DNA of 64,000 bases from Alteriqipengyuania lutimaris (GTDB lineage: Bacteria; Pseudomonadota; Alphaproteobacteria; Sphingomonadales; Sphingomonadaceae), in assembly GCF_003363135.1 (NCBI RefSeq), contig NZ_QRBB01000001.1:744001-808000 (forward strand), written 5' to 3'. A program made the translations under genes and the position numbers. Under the pieces are notes generated by a model. It made no database searches. It worked only from the letters and a program-made list of their open reading frames with translations, and was not told the DNA's origin. Shown here in pieces: positions 1 to 7,865 of this stretch (positions within the stretch are counted from its first letter, which is position 1; each line of letters opens with the position of its first letter).

Positions 1-101
1 AAGTGGTCGACATGGACGGCCGCAAGATCGACAAGCTGCTGGTCAACGAGATCGAGCAGCCGGAAGATCGGCATGCGGCGCACTCCGGCGGCGCGGGCTG
101 A
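1..101 (+). CDS. C-terminal fragment of an unidentified protein
   Basis: An open frame enters from the left edge and stops with TGA at 99-101. About 32 residues are visible, with the readable stretch VVDMDGRKIDKLLVNEI followed by a short hydrophilic tail. The charged, regular start followed by a Gly/Ala/His-rich end looks like the end of a real protein, but too little is present to assign a family. The lipid kinase gene starts 34 bases later in the same direction, so the two may be co-transcribed. Confidence 0.5.
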   Translation, partial: VVDMDGRKIDKLLVNEIEQPEDRHAAHSGGAG

Positions 102-135
102 CGGAACCCGGGCGGCTCCGGCGGCTTTGGTTACC

Positions 136-996
136 ATGACAGACAAAGGCGATATCTGGCTGATAACGAATGCGGGCAGCGGCTCGGTACACGAAGAGCT
201 GCTCGCGACGCTGCACGAAACCTGCGCACGAGCCGAGCTGTGCATCGCGGAGCATACCGAGTTCCCGTCCGATGACCTCCCGAAGCCGGAGGAAATCGCC
301 AGGCGCGGGATCGAAACGGTCCTCGTCCTCGGCGGAGATGGCACGATCAATGCCGCGATTTCCGCGTTGCAGGGGTGGGAAGGCGCGATCCTCCCGCTGC
401 CCGGCGGCACCCAGAACCTCCTGACCAAGCGGCTTCACGGCGATGCGGAAGTCGATGCGGTGGTCCAGGCTTTCGCGCGCGGCCAGGCGAGCAGGCGGCG
501 CCCCAAGATTCTGCGGTCGTCCAAGGGGCTCGCGCTGGCGGGCCTCCTGATCGGACCGGGCACGAGCTGGAACGCCGTTCGCGAGGCCATGCGCGATGGC
601 GATGCGGGTGCGATGCTTTCCGCCGCAGGCACCGCGCTCGACGGGACGACCAACAAGCCGCCCGTGCGGATCGCCGATCCCGAGGCGGGCGACCGCGATG
701 GCTACCCCATCCTCGAGCTGGTGCCGCACGCGGAGGGGATGGACATTGCCGCCTATCATGCGCGCAATGGTGCGGATTTCGTGGCCCAGACTTGGGCCCT
801 CCTGCGGCAGGAATTTCGCGACGGTCCGCACGAGACATATGGCCCCTTCGACCGCGTCGTGCTCGCCAGCACCGGGGAGGAGCCGCTCGACCTGCTGCTC
901 GACGGCGAGCCTGCCCATGGCGACGCGCGCGAGACCGTCACGCTCGAAACCTGCCCGGTCGATCTGATCGCGACCGATCCCGGGGACGACGCATGA
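136..996 (+). CDS. diacylglycerol/sphingoid kinase family protein
   Basis: This is a 286-residue protein of the DAGK catalytic superfamily, which phosphorylates lipid alcohols such as diacylglycerol. The nucleotide-binding motif GGDGTIN is at residues 66-72, and PGGTQNLL (about 89-96) matches the second conserved GGT block. The N-terminal segment WLITNAGSGS fits the family's first beta strand and loop. ATG 136 was chosen because the family homology begins there, although the ribosome site upstream is weak. The stop overlaps the next gene by ATGA, so the two are translationally coupled. The substrate cannot be told from sequence; a role in membrane lipid metabolism is inferred. Confidence 0.8.
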   Translation: MTDKGDIWLITNAGSGSVHEELLATLHETCARAELCIAEHTEFPSDDLPKPEEIARRGIETVLVLGGDGTINAAISALQGWEGAILPLPGGTQNLLTKRLHGDAEVDAVVQAFARGQASRRRPKILRSSKGLALAGLLIGPGTSWNAVREAMRDGDAGAMLSAAGTALDGTTNKPPVRIADPEAGDRDGYPILELVPHAEGMDIAAYHARNGADFVAQTWALLRQEFRDGPHETYGPFDRVVLASTGEEPLDLLLDGEPAHGDARETVTLETCPVDLIATDPGDDA

Positions 997-1847
997 CCGA
1001 GACGCTGCTTTTCCATGTCAGCGACATTCACTTCGGGCTCGAAAACAACGAAGCGATCGACTGGTTCTCGGCCGAGGTGACGCGGATGCAGCCGGCGGCG
1101 CTGGCGATCACTGGCGATCTCACCATGCGCGCACGGCATCACGAGTTCCGGGCCGCGCAGCAATGGATCGGTACGCTCGACGCGCCGGTCACGCTCGATG
1201 TCGGCAATCACGACATGCCCTATTTCAACCTGATCGAGCGGTTCTTCGATCCCTACAAGCGGTTCGGGCGGCTCCGCGAGGTGGTCGAGCGCGAGATCGA
1301 CCTGCCGGGCATCGCGCTGGTGCCGCTCAAGACGGCGGTGCGCATGCAGCCGCGCTTCAACTGGTCGAAGGGCTGGGTTACCGGCGAGGCGCTGGAAAAA
1401 TGCCTCGCGCGGATCGATGCTCTGCCCAAGGGAACGCGCGCGCTGGTGACCGTGCACCATCCGCTGCGCGAGGTCGGCACGCAGGGAACCGCGCTGACCC
1501 GCGGCGGCTCCAAGGCGCTGGACGAACTGGCGAAGCGCAACGTGCTCGGCGTGCTGTCGGGCCATGTGCACGATGCCTTCGACATCATGGAGGATACGCC
1601 GCACGGCCCTGTCCGCATGATCGGCGCAGGCACGCTGTCGCAGAGGCTGCGATCTACGCCGCCGAGCTTCAACGAACTGCACTGGGATGGCGAAACCCTG
1701 CGGGTCCATATCCGCACGCTCGAGAATATCGAGGACGAGGCGATGAAGATCGACGACGTGCCCGAAGATGCGCAGCCGCCGCGCGAGGAAGGCGAACCGG
1801 TCGCGCCCGTCGGTGCCGTCCCCCGCACCGATCCGCCGGTCAGTTAG
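993..1847 (+). CDS. metallophosphoesterase (calcineurin-like)
   Basis: This 284-residue protein has the dinuclear-metal phosphoesterase motifs in order: DIH near residues 11-13, GDL near 41-43, GNHD at 71-74, VHHPL in the middle, and GHVHD near 190. The layout resembles class III cyclic-nucleotide phosphodiesterases and related 3',5'-cAMP or lipid phosphatases. The C-terminal 30 residues are acidic and proline-rich, probably disordered. It starts inside the stop of the lipid kinase gene (ATGA), suggesting a kinase/phosphatase pair acting on related substrates. That pairing is inferred, not shown. Confidence 0.85.
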   Translation: MTETLLFHVSDIHFGLENNEAIDWFSAEVTRMQPAALAITGDLTMRARHHEFRAAQQWIGTLDAPVTLDVGNHDMPYFNLIERFFDPYKRFGRLREVVEREIDLPGIALVPLKTAVRMQPRFNWSKGWVTGEALEKCLARIDALPKGTRALVTVHHPLREVGTQGTALTRGGSKALDELAKRNVLGVLSGHVHDAFDIMEDTPHGPVRMIGAGTLSQRLRSTPPSFNELHWDGETLRVHIRTLENIEDEAMKIDDVPEDAQPPREEGEPVAPVGAVPRTDPPVS

Positions 1848-1886
1848 GCGGGAATTTATTGGCGGCCCCAACCTGCCGCACGCTTC

Positions 1887-2174
1887 TCAAGCAAAGCGTC
1901 TTGCGAGTATCAGAGTGGTTGTGATCGTGAAGGGTAGGTTCACGAAAGCCAGAAAGCCCAACACGATCATCATCCAACCATGCGGGTCCGGATTCCAGAC
2001 CTCCACGTAGAGGGTCAAGGCTAGAAGCAGCGCAGGAAACGCCAGCGCGCTCGAAAGCCTCAGCGCGATCGGACCGATTTTCAGCATTCGTAGGATCAGA
2101 AATACCGCTGACGTCATCAAGACAGCGACCGCGATGGCAGCTGCCAGCAGCGGCAGGTCTCCGGCGTTCATCAT
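1887..2174 (-). CDS. small three-helix membrane protein of unknown function
   Basis: This 95-residue protein consists of three hydrophobic segments (about residues 5-27, 38-57 and 65-90) joined by short loops, with a basic LARRFA end. No family was recognised. It lies downstream of the rpsI terminator on the same strand and so probably has its own promoter. The local sequence is slightly less GC-rich than its neighbours. Confidence 0.55.
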   Translation of the reverse strand: MMNAGDLPLLAAAIAVAVLMTSAVFLILRMLKIGPIALRLSSALAFPALLLALTLYVEVWNPDPHGWMMIVLGFLAFVNLPFTITTTLILARRFA

Positions 2175-2230
2175 CGAGAATGTTTATATGAAAGTGCAGG
2201 CGTCCGCCACAAGGTCGCAGTCCGCCTAAC

Positions 2231-2260
2231 AAAAAAGGGCGGCACCTTCCGGTACCGCCC
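2231..2260 (-). terminator. rho-independent terminator of rplM-rpsI
   Basis: Read on the minus strand, a 10-bp GC-rich stem (arms 2251-2260 and 2237-2246) closes a four-base GGAA loop and is followed directly by six T residues (A run at 2231-2236 on the plus strand). It lies 44 bases after the rpsI stop and ends that operon. Confidence 0.9.
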
Positions 2261-2304
2261 CTCCTGGTGATCCGTAGCTGTTGTAGCGTAATGCTACGCA
2301 GCCA

Positions 2305-2844
2305 TCAACGCTTGCTGAACTGGAAGCTACGACGTGCCTTGGCACGGCCGTACTTCTTACGCTCCACGACGCGGCTGTCGCGGGTCAGGAACCCGGCCGA
2401 CTTGATCGTGCTGCGCAGCTTCGGCTCGTACTTGCTGAGCGCTTGGCTGATGCCGTGCTTGACCGCACCGGCCTGGCCCGAGAGGCCGCCGCCGCGCACG
2501 GTTGCGATGACGTCGTACTGGCCCTGCCGCTCCGTGATCGAGAACGGTTGGTCGATGATCAGGCGCAGCGTCGGACGCGCGAAGTAGATTTCCTGATCCT
2601 TGCCATTGATGGTGACCTTGCCGCTGCCCGGCTTGAGCCAGACGCGCGCGGTCGCATCCTTGCGGCGGCCGGTGGCGTAGGCACGGCCATGCTGGTCGAG
2701 CTCCTGCTCGCGCAGCGGCGCGGTGCTTTCGGCGACGACGGCTGCATCGGCGGTCGGCGCATCGCCCGCGATATCGCCCAGGTCGGCGAGGTCGCGAACG
2801 CTCTCGGCCTTGGGCTCTTCCTGGTTGTTCTTTTCGTCGGCCAT
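2305..2844 (-). CDS. rpsI: 30S ribosomal protein S9
   Basis: This is a 179-residue S9. The C-terminal 130 residues are the conserved core, from [12 protein letters not shown] through [15 protein letters not shown] to the [17 protein letters not shown] tail, whose basic end reaches the ribosomal P site. A roughly 50-residue acidic N-terminal extension precedes the core, longer than in Escherichia coli. The start overlaps the rplM stop by one base (TAATG), the classic L13-S9 operon. Confidence 0.98.
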   Translation of the reverse strand: MADEKNNQEEPKAESVRDLADLGDIAGDAPTADAAVVAESTAPLREQELDQHGRAYATGRRKDATARVWLKPGSGKVTINGKDQEIYFARPTLRLIIDQPFSITERQGQYDVIATVRGGGLSGQAGAVKHGISQALSKYEPKLRSTIKSAGFLTRDSRVVERKKYGRAKARRSFQFSKR

Positions 2845-3323
2845 TATGCGAGAGCCTTGTTCTTGCGGTTCATGGAAGCAACGTCGAGCACCTCGGGCTT
2901 CTGGCCGTCATGCGGATGCTCGGTACCGGCATAAAGGTGCAGCGCCTTCATCTGCTGGCGACCCAGGGGCCCGCGCGGAACCATCCGCTCGACCGCCTTT
3001 TCCAGCACGCGCTCGGGGAACTTGCCTTCGAGGATCTTCTCGGGCGTCGTTTCCTTGATGCCGCCGGCATAACCGGTGTGCTTGTAATACTTCTTGTTGC
3101 CCATCTTGCGGCCGGTGAACTTCACCTTGTCCGCGTTGAGGACGATCACGTGATCGCCGCAATCGACATGCGGGGTGTAGATCGGCTTGTGCTTGCCGCG
3201 CAGATGATTGGCGATAATCGCCGCGAGACGGCCAACGACGAGGCCGTCGGCATCGATCACGTACCAGTTCTTTTCGACCTCGGCCGGTTTGATCGACCGG
3301 GTCACCTTGCTCAGCGCCTTCAT
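2844..3323 (-). CDS. rplM: 50S ribosomal protein L13
   Basis: This 159-residue L13 has all the usual blocks: [38 protein letters not shown] and [10 protein letters not shown]. It is about 17 residues longer than the E. coli protein at the C-terminus. ATG at 3323 is preferred over an in-frame TTG nine bases upstream because the GGGAA ribosome site is better spaced. It is the first gene of the rplM-rpsI operon. Confidence 0.98.
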   Translation of the reverse strand: MKALSKVTRSIKPAEVEKNWYVIDADGLVVGRLAAIIANHLRGKHKPIYTPHVDCGDHVIVLNADKVKFTGRKMGNKKYYKHTGYAGGIKETTPEKILEGKFPERVLEKAVERMVPRGPLGRQQMKALHLYAGTEHPHDGQKPEVLDVASMNRKNKALA

Positions 3324-3407
3324 GGCTATCAATTCCCTTGGTATTCGGGGTCTCGCCGGACGACGCGCCGTGAATTCACGGATTCGCTCGACCGGGCGTG
3401 GAGCGCG

Positions 3408-3436
3408 CTAATGCGTGGCAGCGGCGTTCAAGTCAA
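3408..3436 (-). promoter_or_regulatory. putative sigma-70 promoter of rplM-rpsI
   Basis: On the minus strand, TTGACT (3431-3436) is followed after 17 bases by CATTAG (3408-3413). The -35 box matches well and the -10 box is weak. It lies about 85 bases before the rplM start. No transcription data are available, so this is a sequence match only. Confidence 0.4.
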
Positions 3437-3463
3437 GCATTCATGCGGGATTGCGAAGAGGTA

Positions 3464-4171
3464 TCATGATACCGCAGGCGAAAGCGTCCAGTCATCCCGG
3501 CCCCTGCGGGTGATGCTTTGCGTGCTCGTGCTGACCGTGCGGGCGAAGCTTTCGAGAAGGCCGCTTTCGCTTCTCGCGCGCACTGTTTCCGTCATCTCGA
3601 CAACACCTTCGGTCCCGTCGGGCAGGGTTACCGGGCGGCTCGCGCTGCGCTCGCGCGGTGTCGGAAAGAACAGGTCGGGCGGGAGACGCGTCAGCCAATG
3701 GTCGCCGCTGCTCGCCAGGTCGGCGACGAAACGGCGCGAGGCATCGGTCGTGGTTGCCTCGCCCTGTCGCGAGCGTGCGAAGGCGAGAGCTTGCGTCATG
3801 GCCTCTTCGGGCAGGGGCGGCACAGCTGCATCGGTGCCATCGCTCATGATCCTGCCTTCCCGGTCGAGCGTCAGCGGGAGGAAGCCCGTCTCGCTCCGGT
3901 TCTCCTCCATCCGCGCGATCGCGGCCAGCGCCTCCGGAGCATCGACGCGCGCGAAGTCCTGCTTGCCCACGACCCGCAGGAGACCATCGGCATCTGCGGA
4001 AAAGCCGATCGACCAGCGCCGGGTGACGCGCAACTCGTGTCCGTCCGCAAGGCTCCGCACGAGTACGCGCTCGAGTTCGAAAGCGCGGTCGGTAAACGCC
4101 CCGTTCGCCTGTGCCAGCGCGGGAAACAGCGTCACCGCGCCCAGTCCGAACAGGAAGCTGCGCCGCTTCAT
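3464..4171 (-). CDS. exported protein of unknown function
   Basis: This 235-residue protein begins MKRRSFLFGLGAVTLFPALAQA, a signal peptide with a twin-arginine-like KRRSF start and an ALAQA cleavage site, so Tat or Sec export is likely. The mature part is polar with no recognised fold. It includes a segment with a conserved-looking TLDREGRI and an acidic/Pro-rich region. It sits just downstream of cutA (gap of 8 bases) and probably shares the ctaA-cutA transcript. Confidence 0.65.
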   Translation of the reverse strand: MKRRSFLFGLGAVTLFPALAQANGAFTDRAFELERVLVRSLADGHELRVTRRWSIGFSADADGLLRVVGKQDFARVDAPEALAAIARMEENRSETGFLPLTLDREGRIMSDGTDAAVPPLPEEAMTQALAFARSRQGEATTTDASRRFVADLASSGDHWLTRLPPDLFFPTPRERSASRPVTLPDGTEGVVEMTETVRARSESGLLESFARTVSTSTQSITRRGRDDWTLSPAVS

Positions 4172-4179
4172 CGGCGAAC

Positions 4180-4491
4180 TCAGCTCGCGAGCCCGGCAAG
4201 CCAGTCGCGCGTGGCGCTTCCGCTTACGGGGGTGGGCCAGCCGAGAATCGCGGGCGTATCGTAGGGGTGCAGTTCCTCGAGCCGCGCCACAGCGGCATCG
4301 AGTCTGTCGGCATGGGTCTTGAACAGGACCGCGACCTCCTCGCCGCTACCGCGCTCCCCGTCCCACTCGAACAGCGCCTCGACCTGTCCGATCACGTTGG
4401 CACAGGCGATCAGCCGTTCGTCGAGCAGGTGGGCGGCAACCGCACGCGCATCCTCGCGGCTGGCAAATACGGTGTAGACGAGCGCGCTCAC
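4180..4491 (-). CDS. cutA: divalent-ion tolerance protein CutA
   Basis: This 103-residue protein has CutA features: LVYTVFASREDARAVAAHLL at the start, ACANVIG (the conserved Cys-Asn region), a FEWDGE strand, ELHPYDTPAIL, and a terminal W followed by a short helix. CutA forms trimers and is linked to copper or other divalent metal tolerance. The start is GTG at 4491, overlapping the ctaA stop as GTGA. No ATG gives the right frame for the conserved N-terminus. Confidence 0.9.
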   Translation of the reverse strand: MSALVYTVFASREDARAVAAHLLDERLIACANVIGQVEALFEWDGERGSGEEVAVLFKTHADRLDAAVARLEELHPYDTPAILGWPTPVSGSATRDWLAGLAS

Positions 4492-5558
4492 GCTTCCGAT
4501 CCGGCAGGACGCCGTCCGATCGCATGGGCCGAGGCGGCGGTCGCGGCCACCAGCAGCGCGCCGGTCACCTGGTGTGCGACCGCGATCCACAGCGAGACTC
4601 CGGTGACGACGGTCACGATGCCGAGCAGCACCTGAGCAATGGCAAAACAGATGAGCGCCTTCCCGGCATTGCCGTCGCGCGGCAGTGCGCGCCAGCCGAG
4701 CCACAGCAGAACCGCGAAGGCGGCCCAAGCGAACCAGCGATGGATGAAATGCAGCAGAAAGGGATCATGCGTCAGCGCGTAGAAAGCCCCTTGCGCCCAG
4801 TTGGCCTCGGGCAAGAACCGCTCCTGCATCAGCGGCCAGGTGTCCGAAGCGAGGCCGGCATTGAGCCCCGCGACCCAGGCGCCGAGCAGGATCTGGACAA
4901 ACAGGACTGCCGCGGCAATCGCCGCCAGCGGTCGCAGCAATGCCGGGCGCGTATCGCCGCTCCGGTCGAGCGCGTGCAGGTCCAGCGCGGTCCACACGAG
5001 CCCCGCCAGCGTGAAAAGCGCGGTGCACAGGTGGATCGACAGCCAGAAATGGCTCACATCGGTCATGTCGCCGCCGAGGCCCGAGCGCACCATCAGCCAG
5101 CCGAACACGCCCTGCAGTCCGCCGAGTGCCAGCAAGGCGAGCAGGCGCGGCTTGTAGCCCTTGGGGATCCAACCGCTGAGCCAAGCGAAGGCGAGCGGCA
5201 GCGCGAAAGCGAGCCCGATCACGCGCCCGAGCAGGCGATGAAACCACTCCCAGAAGAAGATGTTCTTGAAATCGGCCAGCGTCATTCCGGCGGGCCCCGC
5301 CTCGAGCCGGTATTCGGGGGTGGCGCGGTATTTCGCGAATTCGGCATGCCACTGCGCGTCGTTGAGCGGGGGAAGGATGCCAGACGCGACGTTCCATTCG
5401 GTGATCGACAGGCCCGATTCGGTCAGCCGCGTAATCCCGCCGACCGCGACGATCAGCACGACCATCGCGGCCACGATCAGCAGCCACCAGGCGAGCCAGC
5501 CCGGACGTGCGGCATCGCTGGCGGTTTGATCGCCTCGGCGGAAGAATGCGGTGGCCAT
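4488..5558 (-). CDS. ctaA: heme A synthase (COX15/CtaA)
   Basis: This 356-residue polytopic membrane enzyme oxidises heme O to heme A for cytochrome aa3-type oxidases. Visible are VGGITRLTESGLSITEW, the GRVIG loop with its preceding His (FHRLLGR), a paired His further on (HFWLSIHL), and later FIHRW and AHQVTGA, which supply heme ligands. Eight membrane spans are expected and seen. ATG 5558 (MATAFFRRGD) is chosen over a longer frame to 5645 because it directly precedes conserved sequence. The longer version would add 29 Cys-rich residues. Confidence 0.93.
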   Translation of the reverse strand: MATAFFRRGDQTASDAARPGWLAWWLLIVAAMVVLIVAVGGITRLTESGLSITEWNVASGILPPLNDAQWHAEFAKYRATPEYRLEAGPAGMTLADFKNIFFWEWFHRLLGRVIGLAFALPLAFAWLSGWIPKGYKPRLLALLALGGLQGVFGWLMVRSGLGGDMTDVSHFWLSIHLCTALFTLAGLVWTALDLHALDRSGDTRPALLRPLAAIAAAVLFVQILLGAWVAGLNAGLASDTWPLMQERFLPEANWAQGAFYALTHDPFLLHFIHRWFAWAAFAVLLWLGWRALPRDGNAGKALICFAIAQVLLGIVTVVTGVSLWIAVAHQVTGALLVAATAASAHAIGRRPAGSEA

Positions 5559-5654
5559 GGCGCATGAATGCGTATTGCCGCCGAAACTTGCAAGCGCGCA
5601 AAGCTGCACGGGGGTTGAGCATCCTGCATCGCACGAAACCGGCACGCCGCACTT

Positions 5655-5674
5655 GTAAAATGAAACAACATCAC
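5655..5674. promoter_or_regulatory. candidate Zur-like operator
   Basis: The segment contains AATGAAACAACAT, an imperfect palindrome of the ATG...CAT type resembling alphaproteobacterial zinc-uptake regulator sites. It lies between divergent ctaA and the MerC-family gene, 15 bases before the chosen MerC start. A Zur-like regulator gene is present at 54005. The match is imperfect and made from memory of the motif. Confidence 0.25.
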
Positions 5675-5689
5675 ATACCTGAAACCGTG

Positions 5690-6094
5690 ATGGCGCAGCG
5701 CTACACCTCCAACCGCATGAAACTCGATGCGATGGGCATTGCCCTGTCTGCGCTGTGCGCGGTCCACTGCCTGTTGACGATCGTGCTGATTTCCTCGCTC
5801 GGGGTGGCGAGCAGTTGGCTGCTTGCGCCCGAATTGCACTGGTGGGGCCTTGCCGCGGCCACTATCATTGCAGGCGTCGCGATCGGGATCGGCGCGGTTC
5901 GCCACCGGCGCCGGATGCCCTTCGTCGTGGCGATGACGGGGCTGACCTTCATGGGCGGTGCGCTCGCGGCTCCGCATGGCATGGAGGAGGCGATCCTCAC
6001 GATCATCGGCGTCGCGCTGGTATCGCTCGGCCACATCCTCAATTTGCGACGCACGTCGGATGCCAAGCCGGACAGCTTGCACGAAACGCGCTGA
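5690..6094 (+). CDS. MerC-domain membrane protein
   Basis: This 134-residue protein has four membrane segments and the MerC signature near its start, [15 protein letters not shown], where the Cys and His-Cys sit at the beginning of helix 1. MerC proteins move mercury or other soft metals, but many chromosomal members have other roles. There is no mer operon here and the second cysteine pair of true MerC is not seen, so a mercury role is doubtful. ATG 5690 is chosen. ATG 5660 would lie inside the possible operator, and ATG 5717 is also possible. Confidence 0.7.
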   Translation: MAQRYTSNRMKLDAMGIALSALCAVHCLLTIVLISSLGVASSWLLAPELHWWGLAAATIIAGVAIGIGAVRHRRRMPFVVAMTGLTFMGGALAAPHGMEEAILTIIGVALVSLGHILNLRRTSDAKPDSLHETR

Positions 6095-6113
6095 GGCCTA
6101 TGTCGCTCTGGCA

Positions 6114-7100
6114 ATGAGCGATACGACATCGATAGTCCTGAACGGCGAAAGCCGGACCACGTCAGCCTCCACCATCGCCGCGCTGGTGCACGATCTCGGC
6201 CTCGTACCGGAAAAGGTCGCGGTCGAGCATAATGGCGAGATCGCCCCGCGATCGCAGCTGGATGCGATTGTGCTGGCCGACGGCGACACTCTCGAGATCG
6301 TGCATTTCGTCGGCGGTGGCGACCATAAAGGCGACGACACCTGGTCGGTCGCGGGCCACACCTTCCGCTCGCGCCTGATCGTGGGGACCGGCAAGTACAA
6401 GGACTTCGCGCAGAACGCTGCGGCGCTGGAGGCGAGCGGGGCGGAGATCGTCACCGTTGCCGTGCGGCGCGTGAACGTGTCCGACCCCAACCAGCCGATG
6501 CTGACCGATTTCATCGATCCCAAAAAGGTCACCTACCTGCCCAACACCGCCGGCTGCTTCACTGCGGACGAGGCGGTGCGCACGCTGCGCCTGGCGCGCG
6601 AGGCGGGCGGCTGGGACCTCGTGAAGCTGGAAGTGCTCGGCGAGGCGAAGACGCTCTACCCCGACATGCGCGAGACCCTGCGGGCGACCGAGACGCTGGC
6701 GAACGAAGGCTTCCACCCGATGGTCTACTGCGCGGACGATCCGATCGCCGCGAAGCAGCTTGAGGACGCGGGCGCAGTCGCGATCATGCCGCTGGGCGCA
6801 CCGATCGGCTCGGGCCTCGGCATCCAGAACCGCGTGACGATCCGCCTGATCGTCGAAGGGGCGAGCGTTCCGGTGCTGGTCGACGCCGGGGTCGGAACAG
6901 CTTCCGACGCGGCGGTCGGCATGGAGCTGGGTTGCGATGGCATTCTGATGAACACAGCCATCGCCGAGGCGAAGGACCCGATTCGCATGGCCCGGGCGAT
7001 GAAGCTGGCGGTGCAGGCGGGGCGCGATGCCTATCTCGCCGGGCGGATGGCGACTCGCAAATATGCCGATCCTTCGAGCCCGCTCGCGGGCCTGATCTAG
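6114..7100 (+). CDS. thiG: fused sulfur-carrier ThiS / thiazole synthase ThiG
   Basis: This is a 328-residue fusion. Residues 1-68 are a ThiS-like ubiquitin fold (IVLNGESR..., ending [10 protein letters not shown]). Residues 75-328 are ThiG, the TIM-barrel thiazole synthase of thiamine biosynthesis. ThiG features are [23 protein letters not shown] (Schiff-base Lys), PLGAPIGSG, and [17 protein letters not shown]. In free ThiS the terminal Gly-Gly becomes the thiocarboxylate; here it is followed directly by more protein. Such fusions are known as a bifunctional family. No other thiamine gene is nearby, and no thiamine riboswitch fits the 19-base gap. Confidence 0.93.
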   Translation: MSDTTSIVLNGESRTTSASTIAALVHDLGLVPEKVAVEHNGEIAPRSQLDAIVLADGDTLEIVHFVGGGDHKGDDTWSVAGHTFRSRLIVGTGKYKDFAQNAAALEASGAEIVTVAVRRVNVSDPNQPMLTDFIDPKKVTYLPNTAGCFTADEAVRTLRLAREAGGWDLVKLEVLGEAKTLYPDMRETLRATETLANEGFHPMVYCADDPIAAKQLEDAGAVAIMPLGAPIGSGLGIQNRVTIRLIVEGASVPVLVDAGVGTASDAAVGMELGCDGILMNTAIAEAKDPIRMARAMKLAVQAGRDAYLAGRMATRKYADPSSPLAGLI

Positions 7101-7230
7101 CTAAAAACTCCGCTTCCGACCCGATCCTGCGGCTTACGGTGTTCCTCCACGCACAAGCTTAGGGGATTGTTTACCAAGATCGGCGACACATGCTCCTTGA
7201 CACATGGACACTGGTCCTTGGAGGGGCACG

Positions 7231-7764
7231 ATGGCGACCACGAATACCACCAGCCTGAGCATCGCCGAGATGCGCGAGTTCGCGAATTTCAGCGCGTGCG
7301 AGCAGCGTTTCATCCGGCGCAATCTCGATATCGGGATGGGCCGGTGCGACGCCTTCAAGCTCTGGGCCCGCAACGCGGGCGAGAACGTGGCGATTCGCCG
7401 CCAGTACGTGGCCTATCAGGATCTCAAGGCGCTGCGCCACGCGATCCCCGAAGCCGACGCTGGCGAGGCGGTGTCGCCTTTCATCGGCCAGCTTTCGCGC
7501 CTCGCCGCGTTCGATCTGGCGCAGGAGCGACTCGATGGCTTCTCGCCCTTCCGCTTCCTCTACGAACGCTTGCTCGGCGCGGATGTGCGCCCGTGGCTGC
7601 CGAGCGCGTTCTGCGCCGGTGCCGCAATGCCGCACCTGCGTCCCGCGCGCCGCAAGCTGCTGCTGCAAAGTCTCAGCGAAGCCGCCGCAACCGCGCCCGC
7701 ATGGTCGAACCGCGCGCCGACTTTCTATCCCGAATATGTCGATCTGGAAGACGAGGCGGCATGA
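7231..7764 (+). CDS. conserved-looking protein of unknown function
   Basis: This soluble protein of 177 residues has no signal peptide. It is helix-rich with many Arg and Phe residues. A strong ribosome site (GGAGG ten bases before ATG 7231) fixes the start; a longer frame from 7204 lacks one. TTGACA near 7198 could be a -35 element. No domain was recognised. It stands alone between thiG and the convergent acyl-CoA ligase. Confidence 0.65.
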   Translation: MATTNTTSLSIAEMREFANFSACEQRFIRRNLDIGMGRCDAFKLWARNAGENVAIRRQYVAYQDLKALRHAIPEADAGEAVSPFIGQLSRLAAFDLAQERLDGFSPFRFLYERLLGADVRPWLPSAFCAGAAMPHLRPARRKLLLQSLSEAAATAPAWSNRAPTFYPEYVDLEDEAA

Positions 7765-7865
7765 TTCGCGCCTAGCGCTCTTGGACGATCAGATAGTGGC
7801 CAGATAGCAGCGCGGCTTATCGCCGCCGCCGGGCGATCAATATCCAGCGCGCATTGGGCGATGGA

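Noticed and set aside
5690..6094. Mercury-resistance operon
   Set aside because: Only a MerC-like protein is present; there is no merR, merT, merP or merA.
6095..6113. Thiamine riboswitch before thiSG
   Set aside because: Only 19 bases separate the genes and no conserved riboswitch core was found upstream.
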